Part shown: piece by piece, positions 53,758 through 62,499 of the stretch | How positions within the stretch are numbered: position 1 is the stretch's first letter | Layout: the number at the start of each line of letters is the position of its first letter | DNA from: Streptomyces sp. NBC_00358 | GTDB taxonomy: Bacteria; Actinomycetota; Actinomycetes; Streptomycetales; Streptomycetaceae | Length of the DNA stretch: 64,000 nt | NCBI RefSeq assembly: GCF_036099295.1 | Contig: NZ_CP107976.1 | Location: 62,001-126,000 of the forward strand | Reading direction: 5' to 3' | Notes under the pieces: generated by a model | The model's input: only the letters and a program-made list of their open reading frames with translations | Databases searched by the model: none | Told to the model about the DNA's origin: nothing | Position numbers and translations under genes: made by a program

Positions 53758-55134
53758 TCACGGACCCGTGACTCCTTTCAACTCCTTTTTGCCTTTCGCC
53801 TTTTTCCTCGCCTTCTCTGCGTGGCCGGGCGGGCGGTGTGATGCTTCCGCCTTTGCGCGGCCGTGAGCCGCTGCGCCGGGCAGACCTACGCTGCTTGGCG
53901 CTGCGTGCACCGAGGCCGCAGACGAGTGTGGGGTCGCGTCGACGCCTGATGCGTCGTCCGAGCCGTCAGAAGTACTGCCGTTGCGTTCGGAAGGGATCTT
54001 CCCGGCAGGCGTTGTGGTCCCCTGCTTCCGCCCGGCGTCGGGGACGCCGGTGATCCTGGTCCCGCTTTGATCATCGTCGTGTGATGTGGGGGTGCCGGAG
54101 ACGGCAAGAGCGGTGACCAGGGCCGCGGCCAGAGCAACGCCGGCACCGACGGCCAACGGGCGCTTCCGCACGGCCCTGGTGTGCGCAGCCACCTGTTCTC
54201 CGCCTCCGGGCAGCGGGGTGCCGTGCGTGCGGTCCCCCGTCCGAGATCGCGTGTGGCTGGTCACGGAACTCACCGGGTGCGGCGAGGGGTTGACGGCAAG
54301 TCGCCCTGTTTCGGTCGACTCTGCCAGTGCTCGGGCGCAGTCGTCGGCTGTCGGACGGTCATTTTCGTCCAGGGCTGTCATGGCCCGCACGAGGTCGGCG
54401 AGTTGTGGTGGCAGATGGTGGGGCAGCGCGGGTGGCCGGTGCAGTCGTGCGATCGCCGCTTCCAGTGGGCCGCCGTCGTACTCGAGCCGGCCGGTGAGGC
54501 ATTCGAGAAGTACCAGTCCGAGGGCGTAGATGTCGGCGGGCCGGCCGACGGGCTGTCCGAGGACTTGCTCGGGTGAGAGGTAGGCGGCCGTGCCGATGAG
54601 TGTCCCGGTGGCGGTGTGTTTGGTGGCGTCCAGCAGTCGGGAGATGCCGAAGTCGGTCAGGTGGGGCCGGTGCGAAGCGTCGAGGAGGATGTTGGACGGT
54701 TTGACGTCTCGATGGACGATGCTCGCCTCGTGGGCGTGAGCCAGCGCGTGGGCGAGACCGGAGCCCAGTGCGGCGGTTTCCTCGAAGGACAGCGGGCCTG
54801 CGGTGATGCGGCGCTTCAGCGTGGTGCCTTCGACGAGTTGCATGACCAGGAAGACACGTCCGTCGTGCTGTCCGGCGTCGAAGGCCGTGACGAGTCCTGG
54901 GTGGTGGAGGCGGGCCAGGATCGCGGCTTCGCCCTGTGAGGTCTCCTCCGTGTCGAAGCCGGTTTCGGGCCGGAAGACCTTGACCGCTACTGGCCGCCTC
55001 AGCCGCAGATCAAAGCCCCGGTGGACATCCGCGGCGCCACCCGAGCCAAGAAGACCGTCCAGACGGTACCGGCCGTTGAGTATGTCGGCAGAGCACCGGG
55101 ACGCCACGGCCCGAGCCGAGTCACGAAGCCTCAT
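53758..55134 (-). CDS. PASTA-less Hanks-type serine/threonine protein kinase
   Basis: A 458-residue membrane kinase. Glycine loop GSGG (30-33), VAVK lysine (52), HRDVKPSN catalytic loop (141-148), DFGISR (161-166), AAYLSPEQVLG and DIYALGLVLLECLTG. After the kinase domain a cytosolic linker, one membrane helix (PLAVGAGVALAAALVTALAVSG, near 335) and an extracellular Lys/Ala/Ser-rich tail with no PASTA repeats. Phosphorylates Ser/Thr on partner proteins in response to an outside cue. ATG with GAGAGGGAA upstream. Confidence 0.9.
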   Translation of the reverse strand: MRLRDSARAVASRCSADILNGRYRLDGLLGSGGAADVHRGFDLRLRRPVAVKVFRPETGFDTEETSQGEAAILARLHHPGLVTAFDAGQHDGRVFLVMQLVEGTTLKRRITAGPLSFEETAALGSGLAHALAHAHEASIVHRDVKPSNILLDASHRPHLTDFGISRLLDATKHTATGTLIGTAAYLSPEQVLGQPVGRPADIYALGLVLLECLTGRLEYDGGPLEAAIARLHRPPALPHHLPPQLADLVRAMTALDENDRPTADDCARALAESTETGRLAVNPSPHPVSSVTSHTRSRTGDRTHGTPLPGGGEQVAAHTRAVRKRPLAVGAGVALAAALVTALAVSGTPTSHDDDQSGTRITGVPDAGRKQGTTTPAGKIPSERNGSTSDGSDDASGVDATPHSSAASVHAAPSSVGLPGAAAHGRAKAEASHRPPGHAEKARKKAKGKKELKGVTGP

Positions 55135-55146
55135 TTCCCTCTCCCA

Positions 55147-55661
55147 CTACGTCGAGGGGCAGATACCCCTGGCGAGCCGTGGCCGACGCGCCGCCGCTAG
55201 CAGGTACCCACAGGGAGCTGGGTTACCCGTCACGCTCGCGCGGGTCGGTGCATAGGCCATCGTTCGCGGCATCGGGTGGCATGCGCTCGCTCCAGGACGG
55301 ACGGTTGGGCGACCGACCGGACGCCCCGGCGAGCAGCGCTTCCAGAGCGCTGGTGGAGGTCTGGCGAAGACTGCCACGGCCCGCTGGAGCGCTGACGCTG
55401 CTCGCGCTCGCGTCTCTCGCGGGTGTGGCGACCGATGCCGGTCGCGGTCCGCGAGGTCGGGACGAGAAGGCCGCAGGTGAGGGCCTGTGCCGGAGAGAGG
55501 GCCGAGGAGCTGGGCCGGGTCGGCCCACCCGGCGCCGGCTTCACAGGCCGCCCCGCTCGGCTTGAGGACGGTCTCCCGCTTCCTTCTGCTGCTGGGGCGG
55601 CGGGGTTGCGCCACCTGCCCGCCTCGTCGGGCGCGTTCGATGTCCGCGGGCGGCAAAGACG
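55147..55661. other. 515-bp gap
   Basis: Between the kinase and SRPBCC genes. No protein-like frame on either strand; only shadow frames. Confidence 0.45.
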
Positions 55662-56087
55662 TCACATGGCGGCCGCGGTTTCGGCGAGCTTCTGGAATTC
55701 GCCGAGGTCGTAGTTGGCCAGGGTCGAGTCGAGGTTGGTCAGTGCGCCGAGGTGCTCGACGAATCCCTTCGGGTTGTACTCGATCTGCAGGGCGACCCGG
55801 CTCGAGGTGTCGCTCAGAGGGTGGAACGTCACGACACCCGCGTGGTGGACGCCCTGGGTGGTGTGCCAGGCGATCCGCTCCCCGGGGATCACTTCGGTCA
55901 GTTCGGCGACGAAGTTCTTGTCCGCGCCCGGCAAGGACAACTGCCAGGCGAAGCGGCGTTCACCGAGGGGCTCCACCAGACGGACGTGGCTCAGGAAGGA
56001 CGGCCACCGGGTCACATCGCTCCACAGATCCCAGGCGACGGACACGGGGGCCTGGATGTCGACGGTCTCCACCAGGGAAGCGGTCAC
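55662..56087 (-). CDS. SRPBCC/polyketide cyclase-like protein
   Basis: A 141-residue protein: LVETVDIQAPVSVAWDLWSDVTRWPSFLSHVRLVEPLG, FAWQLSLPG, VAELTEVIPGERIAWHT, GVVTFHPLSDTSSRVALQIEY, FVEHLGALTNLDSTLANYDL. START-like barrel with a hydrophobic cavity; usual roles are cyclase or ligand binding. AGAGGGA 5 nt before GTG 56087. Stands alone. Confidence 0.82.
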   Translation of the reverse strand: MTASLVETVDIQAPVSVAWDLWSDVTRWPSFLSHVRLVEPLGERRFAWQLSLPGADKNFVAELTEVIPGERIAWHTTQGVHHAGVVTFHPLSDTSSRVALQIEYNPKGFVEHLGALTNLDSTLANYDLGEFQKLAETAAAM

Positions 56088-56872
56088 GTTGATCCCTCTT
56101 TCTCCTCGGGTCGGCGCCGGGGGCGGCGACGAGTCGGTGGAACCCAGCTACCCCAGCCTGTGCGCCCCATACGACGCTCCCCCAGTCCGCCGGTTCCGCC
56201 GGCGCGGCGGCGGGCCCAGCCGGCCGCCCGCGGATCCTGGGCGGCGCCCGGCCCGTGACCGGAGGTGCTCGGACGGGGAAGAAGGCGGTGCCGACCGGCG
56301 TCCGACCGGGGATTCCCGGCCCGCCGTCAGAGATTCTCCGGGTTGGCAGCCCAGGCTCCTCAGGAGTGCAAGGCCTCGCTCCGCGCCGCCGCGCGGGTCT
56401 TGGCCCAGGCCTGCGGAAGCTGTCGCTCCCGGGCGCCGGACGCGGCCTCCTCGTGGCCGTGCAGGACGCCCCAGGTGAAGCCGGGCTCCCCCGCCGCGTG
56501 GGCGCGGACCGCGGTCCGGCGCAGGGCGTCACGCGTCACCACACTGTCGTGCTGGGCTCCACTCACCTGCTGCACGGCCACGCGTCTGCGGAGCAGATTG
56601 TCGATGCGGCTCTCGCGACAGCGCCGGCCGCTGGCGCCACCCCGTCCGTTGGCACCGCCCCCGCACCGACCTCTCCCTCATCGACACCCCGCGCACCGAC
56701 ACACCCAGGTGAGACGCGAAACAGCCCCGCCTGTGAAACCTGCGCCTGGACGGCCTGAGGTGTATTTAGGTTGACGGCGTTCAGTCAGCGATGAAACGGT
56801 CACGGGGCGTCATCAATACGACGCTTCGCACCACCTCCCCGCTGACCACGGGGAGAACAGAGGGGAACGCAC
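56088..56872. other. 785-bp gap with one weak frame
   Basis: A minus-strand frame 56581-56360 begins VQQVSGAQHDSVVTRDALRR and GEPGFTWGVLHGHEEAA, which looks protein-like but lacks recognised family or ribosome site. Nothing else supported. Confidence 0.3.
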
Positions 56873-57340
56873 ATGCTTTTCAACACTTCCGTCAAGGCAA
56901 CGCTGGCTGCTGCTGCCGCCATGTCGGCCCTGCTGGTCCCGGCGGCCGGGTCCGCGTCCGCCGCGTCCTCCGCCTCCGGCGAGACTGCCACAGCAGCGGC
57001 CGGCAGTTTTGACGCCGCGTGCAGAAGCCACAGCCGTACCTACGTCCTGAAGAAGTACTACAGAGGGCCCCAGCTCTTTACGCTGCGCTGCGGCACAAGC
57101 ACGTGGGGCTGGAAGCACATCAAGGCGGGGCACGGCTGGAACAGCACGATGGACCGGAAGATACACGCGGCCATCTGGTCCGGAGACCCCAATGGCCGCG
57201 GCGGTTACTCCACCTACCTCAATCAGTGCCCGCGAGTGGAAAAGTTCCGCACTATCATCGGTACCCCAGCCGGGACCAACGACCTTTTGACGGCCTACAA
57301 GGTCGATCAGCCAGCCGTGGCCAGTACTCCTGCCTGCTAG
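56873..57340 (+). CDS. small secreted protein, candidate BECR-fold RNase toxin
   Basis: A 155-residue exported protein. Signal peptide about 1-30 (VKATLAAAAAMSALLVPAAGSASA). Mature part: CRSHSRTYVLKKYY, LRCGTSTWGWKHIKAGHGWN (H82, H87), MDRKIHAAIWSGDP, GGYSTYLNQCPRVEKFRTIIG, LLTAYKVDQP. The order HI..GH / F.KI..AI / R.........G / TAY.V is the style of Barnase-EndoU-RelE-type (BECR) nuclease toxins. A cytosolic gene follows 25 bp on and would be the immunity. Strong AGAGGGG site before the ATG. Not a named family I recognise. Confidence 0.55.
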   Translation: MLFNTSVKATLAAAAAMSALLVPAAGSASAASSASGETATAAAGSFDAACRSHSRTYVLKKYYRGPQLFTLRCGTSTWGWKHIKAGHGWNSTMDRKIHAAIWSGDPNGRGGYSTYLNQCPRVEKFRTIIGTPAGTNDLLTAYKVDQPAVASTPAC

Positions 57341-57365
57341 ACGCCGCGTGGGGGCGTGGGACGAG

Positions 57366-57728
57366 ATGAAAGGGTGGTCGGTCTCGGTGGAGGAACAGAC
57401 ATCAGCCGAGCAGGCTCTGAGTCGCTCGTACGTCACCGCTGACGGACTCCGTTTCGATGTCATCAGGTTGTCGGTTGAGCACCATCCGGACCGCAGCGCG
57501 ACGTTGACGTACCGGCTCACTGTGGGCCGCCGAGGCAACCAGGATGAGCACTGGGTAGTCACTCTGCCCTGGGGCGACAAGTCCTGGGTCGATGTGCTCA
57601 CCTCTCCCACGCCCCCTCCCGACCGACTGCAGCAACTCGTGCACCTCGTCCATGCACACCTGGAAGAATGGTGGGACACGAAGGGGCACAACCGGCATTC
57701 GGCAAAGATGGGGAGGCGGCTTAGCTGA
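57366..57728 (+). CDS. candidate immunity protein of the secreted toxin
   Basis: A 120-residue cytosolic acidic protein from ATG 57366 (the frame also allows GTG 57348): VEEQTSAEQALSRSYVTADGL, RFDVIRLSVEHHPDRSATLTYRLTVG, EHWVVTLPWGDKSWVDVLTSP, LQQLVHLVHAHLEEWWDTKG. No signal peptide. Directly behind the exported protein at 56873 and in the same direction, as immunity genes are. No family recognised. Confidence 0.5.
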   Translation: MKGWSVSVEEQTSAEQALSRSYVTADGLRFDVIRLSVEHHPDRSATLTYRLTVGRRGNQDEHWVVTLPWGDKSWVDVLTSPTPPPDRLQQLVHLVHAHLEEWWDTKGHNRHSAKMGRRLS

Positions 57729-58747
57729 TCCTCTCGCGCCGACTCTGGCGTGGGTGCGTGGGCGAAGCGGCGCACGGTGGAGTGGTCGAGCCGCAGTCCA
57801 CGGCGGCCAGGTATTGCCCCCGGCCAGTCGCTGCTGCACTGCCTCGTAGCGTTCGGTGGTGCGGGCCACCAGGCGCCGGGGGCGGCCCGCGAAGTCGAGT
57901 GTCCCGTCCGGCGGTACGAACGGGATGCCCTCCGCGATGGACAGCTCTCCGGTGACCAGGTCCCCGGCGGTGTCCACCTTGGCGGCCAGGGGTGTCGCGA
58001 ACACGGCCCGGATGCAGGTGTGGTGGGCGCCGACCGTCTTCTCCAGGGCCTCGGCGAGGTTCCGCCACAGATGCCAGCCGTCCGCGATCTGCTTCGCCTG
58101 CGGGGCGCCGACGCGGGCCCCCTCCGCAGAGGCGATACCCGGTCCCGGCAGATGATCTCCACCTCGGGGTGCCCTTGCAGCCAGTCGGCCAGCGGTGCGG
58201 CGTCCCGGCCGGGCAGCACATCGAGCGGCCGGCGGGCCTCCAGGTCGATGAGGATGGTGGCGTACGAATCGCCCTCGTGTAGGGCGAAATCGTCCACGCC
58301 TAGCACTCTGACCTGGGCTGGAGGCGGTTCGGGGACAGTGCGAAGGAGATGCAGGAGCGTGTCCTTCGCGACACGGATGCTCAGCGCGCCGGCAAGCCGC
58401 GCCCCGGGACGCCCCGCCAGTGTCAGGGCGATCGAGGTGAGCACCGCTCGAAGCAGTGGGGTGTAGCGGGCGTGCAGGCTGGCCAGTCCTTGAATCTGCT
58501 CGGCGAACGTCACCGCCGGGCAAAGGGAGTTGAGGCACTTGAAACGTCGCACCAGGAACTCGATCACGACGGGTGCTGCACCGAGGGATGCGTCAGCGAG
58601 AAAGCGCAGGAACCGGCCGTGCACCCGCCAGGACGGCATCGCGCAAGACGTATATCTCGCCAGGAGCGTCCGGCACGACGTACGAAACGTGACCACCCCG
58701 GCGGCCCGCTCGACGGACTCCACGACCACACTTGCCAAATGAGGCAG
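57721..58747 (-). pseudogene. ISL3-family transposase, frameshifted
   Basis: Reads LLPHLASVVVESVERAAGVV, RFKCLNSLCPAVTFAEQI, LHARYTPLLRAVLTSIALTLAG, KDTLLHLLRTVPEPP, VRVLGVDDFALHEGDSYATILID, PLADWLQGHPEVEIICRDR, then in a second frame AKQIADGWHLWRNLAEALEKTVGAHH and GRPRRLVARTTERYEAVQQRLA, then a third. At least two frameshifts and a missing C-terminus; the catalytic Asp block (DDFA) is intact. Confidence 0.8.
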
Positions 58748-58837
58748 TAACCGCCTCAAATCCCCTGAACCTCACACCGATATATGCCCAGTTCAGGCGG
58801 GCGGCGTCACAAGATCGTCGACGGAGCCGAATAGGAT

Positions 58838-59137
58838 CCCACCATCCGCAAGACCTGGGTCGACGGCGGTTACCGCCAGCACCTCGTCGAACACGCCGCC
58901 ACTCTCGGCATCGACATGCACATCGTCCGCCGCTACCCCACCACCAGAGGCTTCACCGTCCTACCCCGCCGCCGGACGGTCGAACGCACCCTGGGCTGGC
59001 TGATGAACCAGCGCCGACCGGCACGCAACTACGAGGCCAAGCCGCATCGCTCCGAAGCCATGGTCCACCTCGCGATGATCAACCTCATGACACGACGCCT
59101 GACCGCGGAATCCACCCCGAGTTGGCGCGGCACCTGA
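58838..59137 (+). pseudogene. IS5-family transposase C-terminal fragment
   Basis: IRKTWVDGGYRQHLVEHAATL, MHIVRRYPTTRGFTVLPRRRTVERTLGWLMNQRR, NYEAKPHRSEAMVHLAMINLM: the last catalytic block (RRRTVERTLGWL) of an IS5-type transposase. No N-terminal half. Continuous frame to the stop. Confidence 0.75.
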
Positions 59138-59229
59138 ACCCACCCCAACCAGGCAATCCGGGATGAAGCAACAGGAGAAAACGCCCCTAACAGAATGGGC
59201 CCTGCGGGCTGATCTACACAGATCCCGGC

Positions 59230-60454
59230 TCGCCGTCGGCGACGAACCGCGTCAGGGATTGCTCCAGCAGTTCCAGAAACTGCCGCAGGTCGTCGGCTAC
59301 CTTGTCGAGCTCTGGTTCGTCCAGTGATGCCGTGGTCACCGACCATCGCCGTCTCCCGCTGGAACGCCGTTTCCAGCTCCAGGACCTCCAACGGCCCATC
59401 GACCTGCGCGACGGTAGTGGGGTGGCCGGTGAGCTGTACCGGTGCAAGAACGGTCCTCTCGCACTGCGTCGCGCTATGCACAGGCCAAAGAGCTGTTCAA
59501 TGACCTGACGGGGCGGGCATTGGGTGTGCAGGTATCCCCTGACTCCCAGGAGCCCGGCACGGTACTCATCGATGTCACCGTCGTCGACGGAGACCACGAA
59601 GTACCCATCGCCTTCGCCGGGGCCGGCATCCAGGAAGCGCTCCTGTTGAGCACTCTACTCACCGGTGAGTCTGGCCGTGCCATCGTCCTTGATGAGCCGG
59701 CCGTCAACCTGGAACCGACCCTTCAGCGCCGCGTCATCCCGGCACTCGATGCCCGCGCCCAGTGCATCGTGATCACCCACAGCGCCGATCTGGTGCCCGC
59801 CAGCACCCCTGCGAACCTCTCCCGCATCGTGCGGTTGGCCCCTCACCTGTCAGGCACCCAGGTCTTCCGCACACCCCATGACCTGCCAGCGCGGGCGCGG
59901 GCCAGATGGCTGCAGCGTCTGGGTACATCGGAGGCCCGCGCCCTACTGTTCGCCGCCGGAGTCATCCTGTGTGAAGGCGCCACCGAAACCGGCGCCCTGA
60001 GCCGGTTGGTGGGACAGCCCCCACTGTCACGAATGGGCCCACTCAGCGCCCGCCAACATCTGCCTGATGAAAGTCGACGGGGACAAGGCTTTCGACGCCT
60101 AGATCGATTACCTCGAAGCCTTCGGCATCCCCTGGGCAATCGTCGCCGACGACCCCGCCCTCAGCCACGGCAGCCGCCTGCACGACCACCTCGCGACCAA
60201 GAATCTCCTCCCAGACGGCCAGCCGGAACCCGGTGACATCTTCACCCGCTGGAAGGACTACTGGGAAGGAGCAGGCGTGTTCACCTTCGCCCGCGAATTC
60301 GGCACTGACGGCAACAAGGGAGGCGAATTCGAGGCCCTGCTCAGCGAGCTCGATCCCGAGCTGTACGAGCAGGCCAAGAAGGAACACGGCCGGAGCAAGC
60401 CCCGCGTACTCCCACTTCGCAGCAGCGCGCCCCACGCCACCGGCCACAGTCACC
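59230..60454 (+). pseudogene. OLD-family ATPase/TOPRIM nuclease, heavily damaged
   Basis: Pieces in several frames: LERRFQLQDLQRPIDLRDGSG, then YAQAKELFNDLTGRALGVQV, VPIAFAGAGIQEALLLSTLL, AIVLDEPAVNLEP (Walker B), CIVITHSADLVPAST, LSRIVRLAPHLSG; then VILCEGATETGALSRL (TOPRIM Glu), CLMKVDGDKAFDA followed by TAG (about 60102), IDYLEAFGIPWAIVADDPAL and FAREFGTDGNKGGEFEALLSEL. It is a typical OLD-like defence nuclease with at least two frameshifts and a stop, so dead. Confidence 0.65.
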
Positions 60455-61071
60455 GACGCCTACCGCCGCGTCCGGAGATGCTTGGATACCGCACTGGGGT
60501 CGCAGGGATAGGGCACGGCACCTCAGCACCCGGAGAACTGCGTGCACAGCCCATCGCGCGGAAATGCGTTAGCGGCTGGGCACCGCCACAGCAGTCCGAC
60601 ATCCACGGCGCCCGGCTGCAGATGATGCTGCCCTTCGATGACACCGCCGGCACGCTCAGGTACTCCTTCACTCCAGGCAGGGAAATCGCCTGGTATCGGC
60701 GCTGGGACTGCTCAAGCACACCAACCGGCCGTTATCAAAACTCCACGTACTGGCGCATCCACGTCGAAAAATCAATACCGACAAACTGATACAGCTCACC
60801 AGGTATACGCGGGCGGTGTCTTGAACGGAGGGCGGGTCGGGGAGCCCACGGTGTCCGGACGCGATGCTGCCACCTTCGCCTTTCCCCATGAAGATTTGCC
60901 GCCCGGGTCCCGTGTCTGGGATCTTGTCCGGGGCGGCGATCTCAAGCAACGCGCTCAGCCGTCGGCATCACTCGTCTCGACCCCAACCCAGGCCTATGGG
61001 TGGAGCCGTGGTCAAGCCGCGAGCAGCGGATCTTCGGACTGTCCATGGCCATGCGAAGAAGGAGAAATAGC
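60455..61071. other. 600-bp gap
   Basis: No coding pattern recognised; a plus-strand frame ending at 60789 has protein-like bits (GRYQNSTYWRIHV) but no domain or start. The 3' part is the upstream region of the AT-richer gene. Confidence 0.4.
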
Positions 61072-61671
61072 GTGAAAACCGAAAAGGTTACGGCTCGACG
61101 CCTTACAGGCGAGGAAGTTTCAGAATTGGGCCTGCAGGAGGAGATCTTCGTCTCGGCAGAGCTGGACGATCTTTCTCTCGACTGCTACACTCCGGCCTTC
61201 CTCACGAAGCCGGGAAAGTATTTCGATGGAGGATCCTTCATCGCAAGGACAATTTTCGGTAAGGAAATCCATGTGCTTCCGAACAATGTTGAAGAGCGCG
61301 GGATCTGGGTTGCCGACGAGGCTGGGGAAGAAATCGAAGTTCTCCAGAGTGCTGGCGTCCTTCTGAACCTCGCTCTCTTCGTGCCCGACGGGAACAAGGA
61401 ATCTCTGGAGTCGCTCTACACCGCAGCAAGAGAAGCGTTCGGCGCGGGAATCGTTCAGCGCTGGAGCGAGGAAGTCGTGGCGGTGCCGGACGTCAAGGTC
61501 GACCTGTTCGAAGAGCCGGCCCGCGGGCGAAAGAGCACGAGCGGCCAGAATCGCGACCGCCGCGCTTTGGACATCTACCCCACCCGAGTGCGGTTCATAG
61601 AGCCCAGCGCCGGCTGGAAGTTCATCGTCGAACCGCATCAGGAGACCATCGACGACACCCCGACGATCTGA
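61072..61671 (+). CDS. orphan protein, lower GC than surroundings
   Basis: A 199-residue acidic cytosolic protein: EKVTARRLTGEEVSELGLQ, FVSAELDDLSLDCYTPAFL, GGSFIARTIFGKEIHVLPN, GEEIEVLQSAGVLLNLALFVPD, WKFIVEPHQETIDDTPTI. No recognised domain or signal. AAGGAG lies 7 nt before GTG 61072. Codons in the first half are clearly AT-richer (GAA, GTT, ATT, CTT) than neighbours, suggesting recent transfer. It follows a wrecked defence gene and precedes a STAND regulator. Confidence 0.7.
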   Translation: MKTEKVTARRLTGEEVSELGLQEEIFVSAELDDLSLDCYTPAFLTKPGKYFDGGSFIARTIFGKEIHVLPNNVEERGIWVADEAGEEIEVLQSAGVLLNLALFVPDGNKESLESLYTAAREAFGAGIVQRWSEEVVAVPDVKVDLFEEPARGRKSTSGQNRDRRALDIYPTRVRFIEPSAGWKFIVEPHQETIDDTPTI

Positions 61672-62042
61672 GCTGACAGCAGCCCGGAGAAGGTACGCCG
61701 GCGGCTGCGATCTCTCACAGTCCGATTTCTGCACGCAGCATGAGCCAACCGGCTCGGGGCGGGACGGGGCATTGGTGCCGGCGCCCCGCCCCCGCGTGAC
61801 CCGCATAGGTTGCGCAGCGTTCGGCAACCCGCCGCGCGGGAACCTGCGGCTGAAACCGAGCCGGCGCATCAGCCTCGTCGCCCCCGAGACGCTGTAGGAA
61901 TGTGGAACTTCCTGCCGATCAACCTGGCCACCCTCGCGGCGGTCCATGCCTGGTCCTTCACCCAGCCGTGCGCAGCCGCCTGGCCGGTACACGGCTGCAA
62001 CGCCCGTACTGACGGCCTCCCCCGGCACCTGCAGACCTGTCA
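61672..62042. other. gap after orphan gene
   Basis: About 370 bp without a supported gene on either strand. Confidence 0.4.
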
Positions 62043-62334
62043 GTGCAGGCTGTGCGTGGCACCCACGGCACCGGGGATGCGCCGGACCGGTGCTGCTTGC
62101 CCTTCGCCAGGATCGTCCAACCCGCCATGGCTGGCGCCGGCGGCGCTCTCGTGCTGCTCAACCCGCGCGTCACCGCGTCCGCCGTCGAGGCCGACGAAGC
62201 CGCCGAGCGGTATGAAGAACGCCTCAGCTTCTTCGACGTCCGCGGCCTAGTCCCCCGCCCCCTACGGATCACCTCGAAATCGCCGCGCTGGACGGCACCA
62301 CGGTGACCACGGACTACGAGCGCGGACTTGCCTG
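62043..62334 (+). pseudogene. small conserved gene with a frameshift
   Basis: ALVLLNPRVTASAVEADEAAERYEERLSFFDV continues, after a shift near 62250, as LEIAALDGTTVTTDYERGLA to a TGA at 62334. Together these look like one small cytosolic protein; neither frame alone does. No family name. Confidence 0.3.
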
Positions 62335-62499
62335 ACCCATCGCTCACGAGGTCGACGTTTTCAGCCGAGCGCCGTCAAGCGACACAAGGTGCCACCGATG
62401 CTTCTCTGTCCCCTCCTCCGCGCACCATCAGATCAGCCCCCACCACCACCCGTCCGAGGGAACCCACGACGATCAACGAAGTCGTCGAACGTCGAGAGG

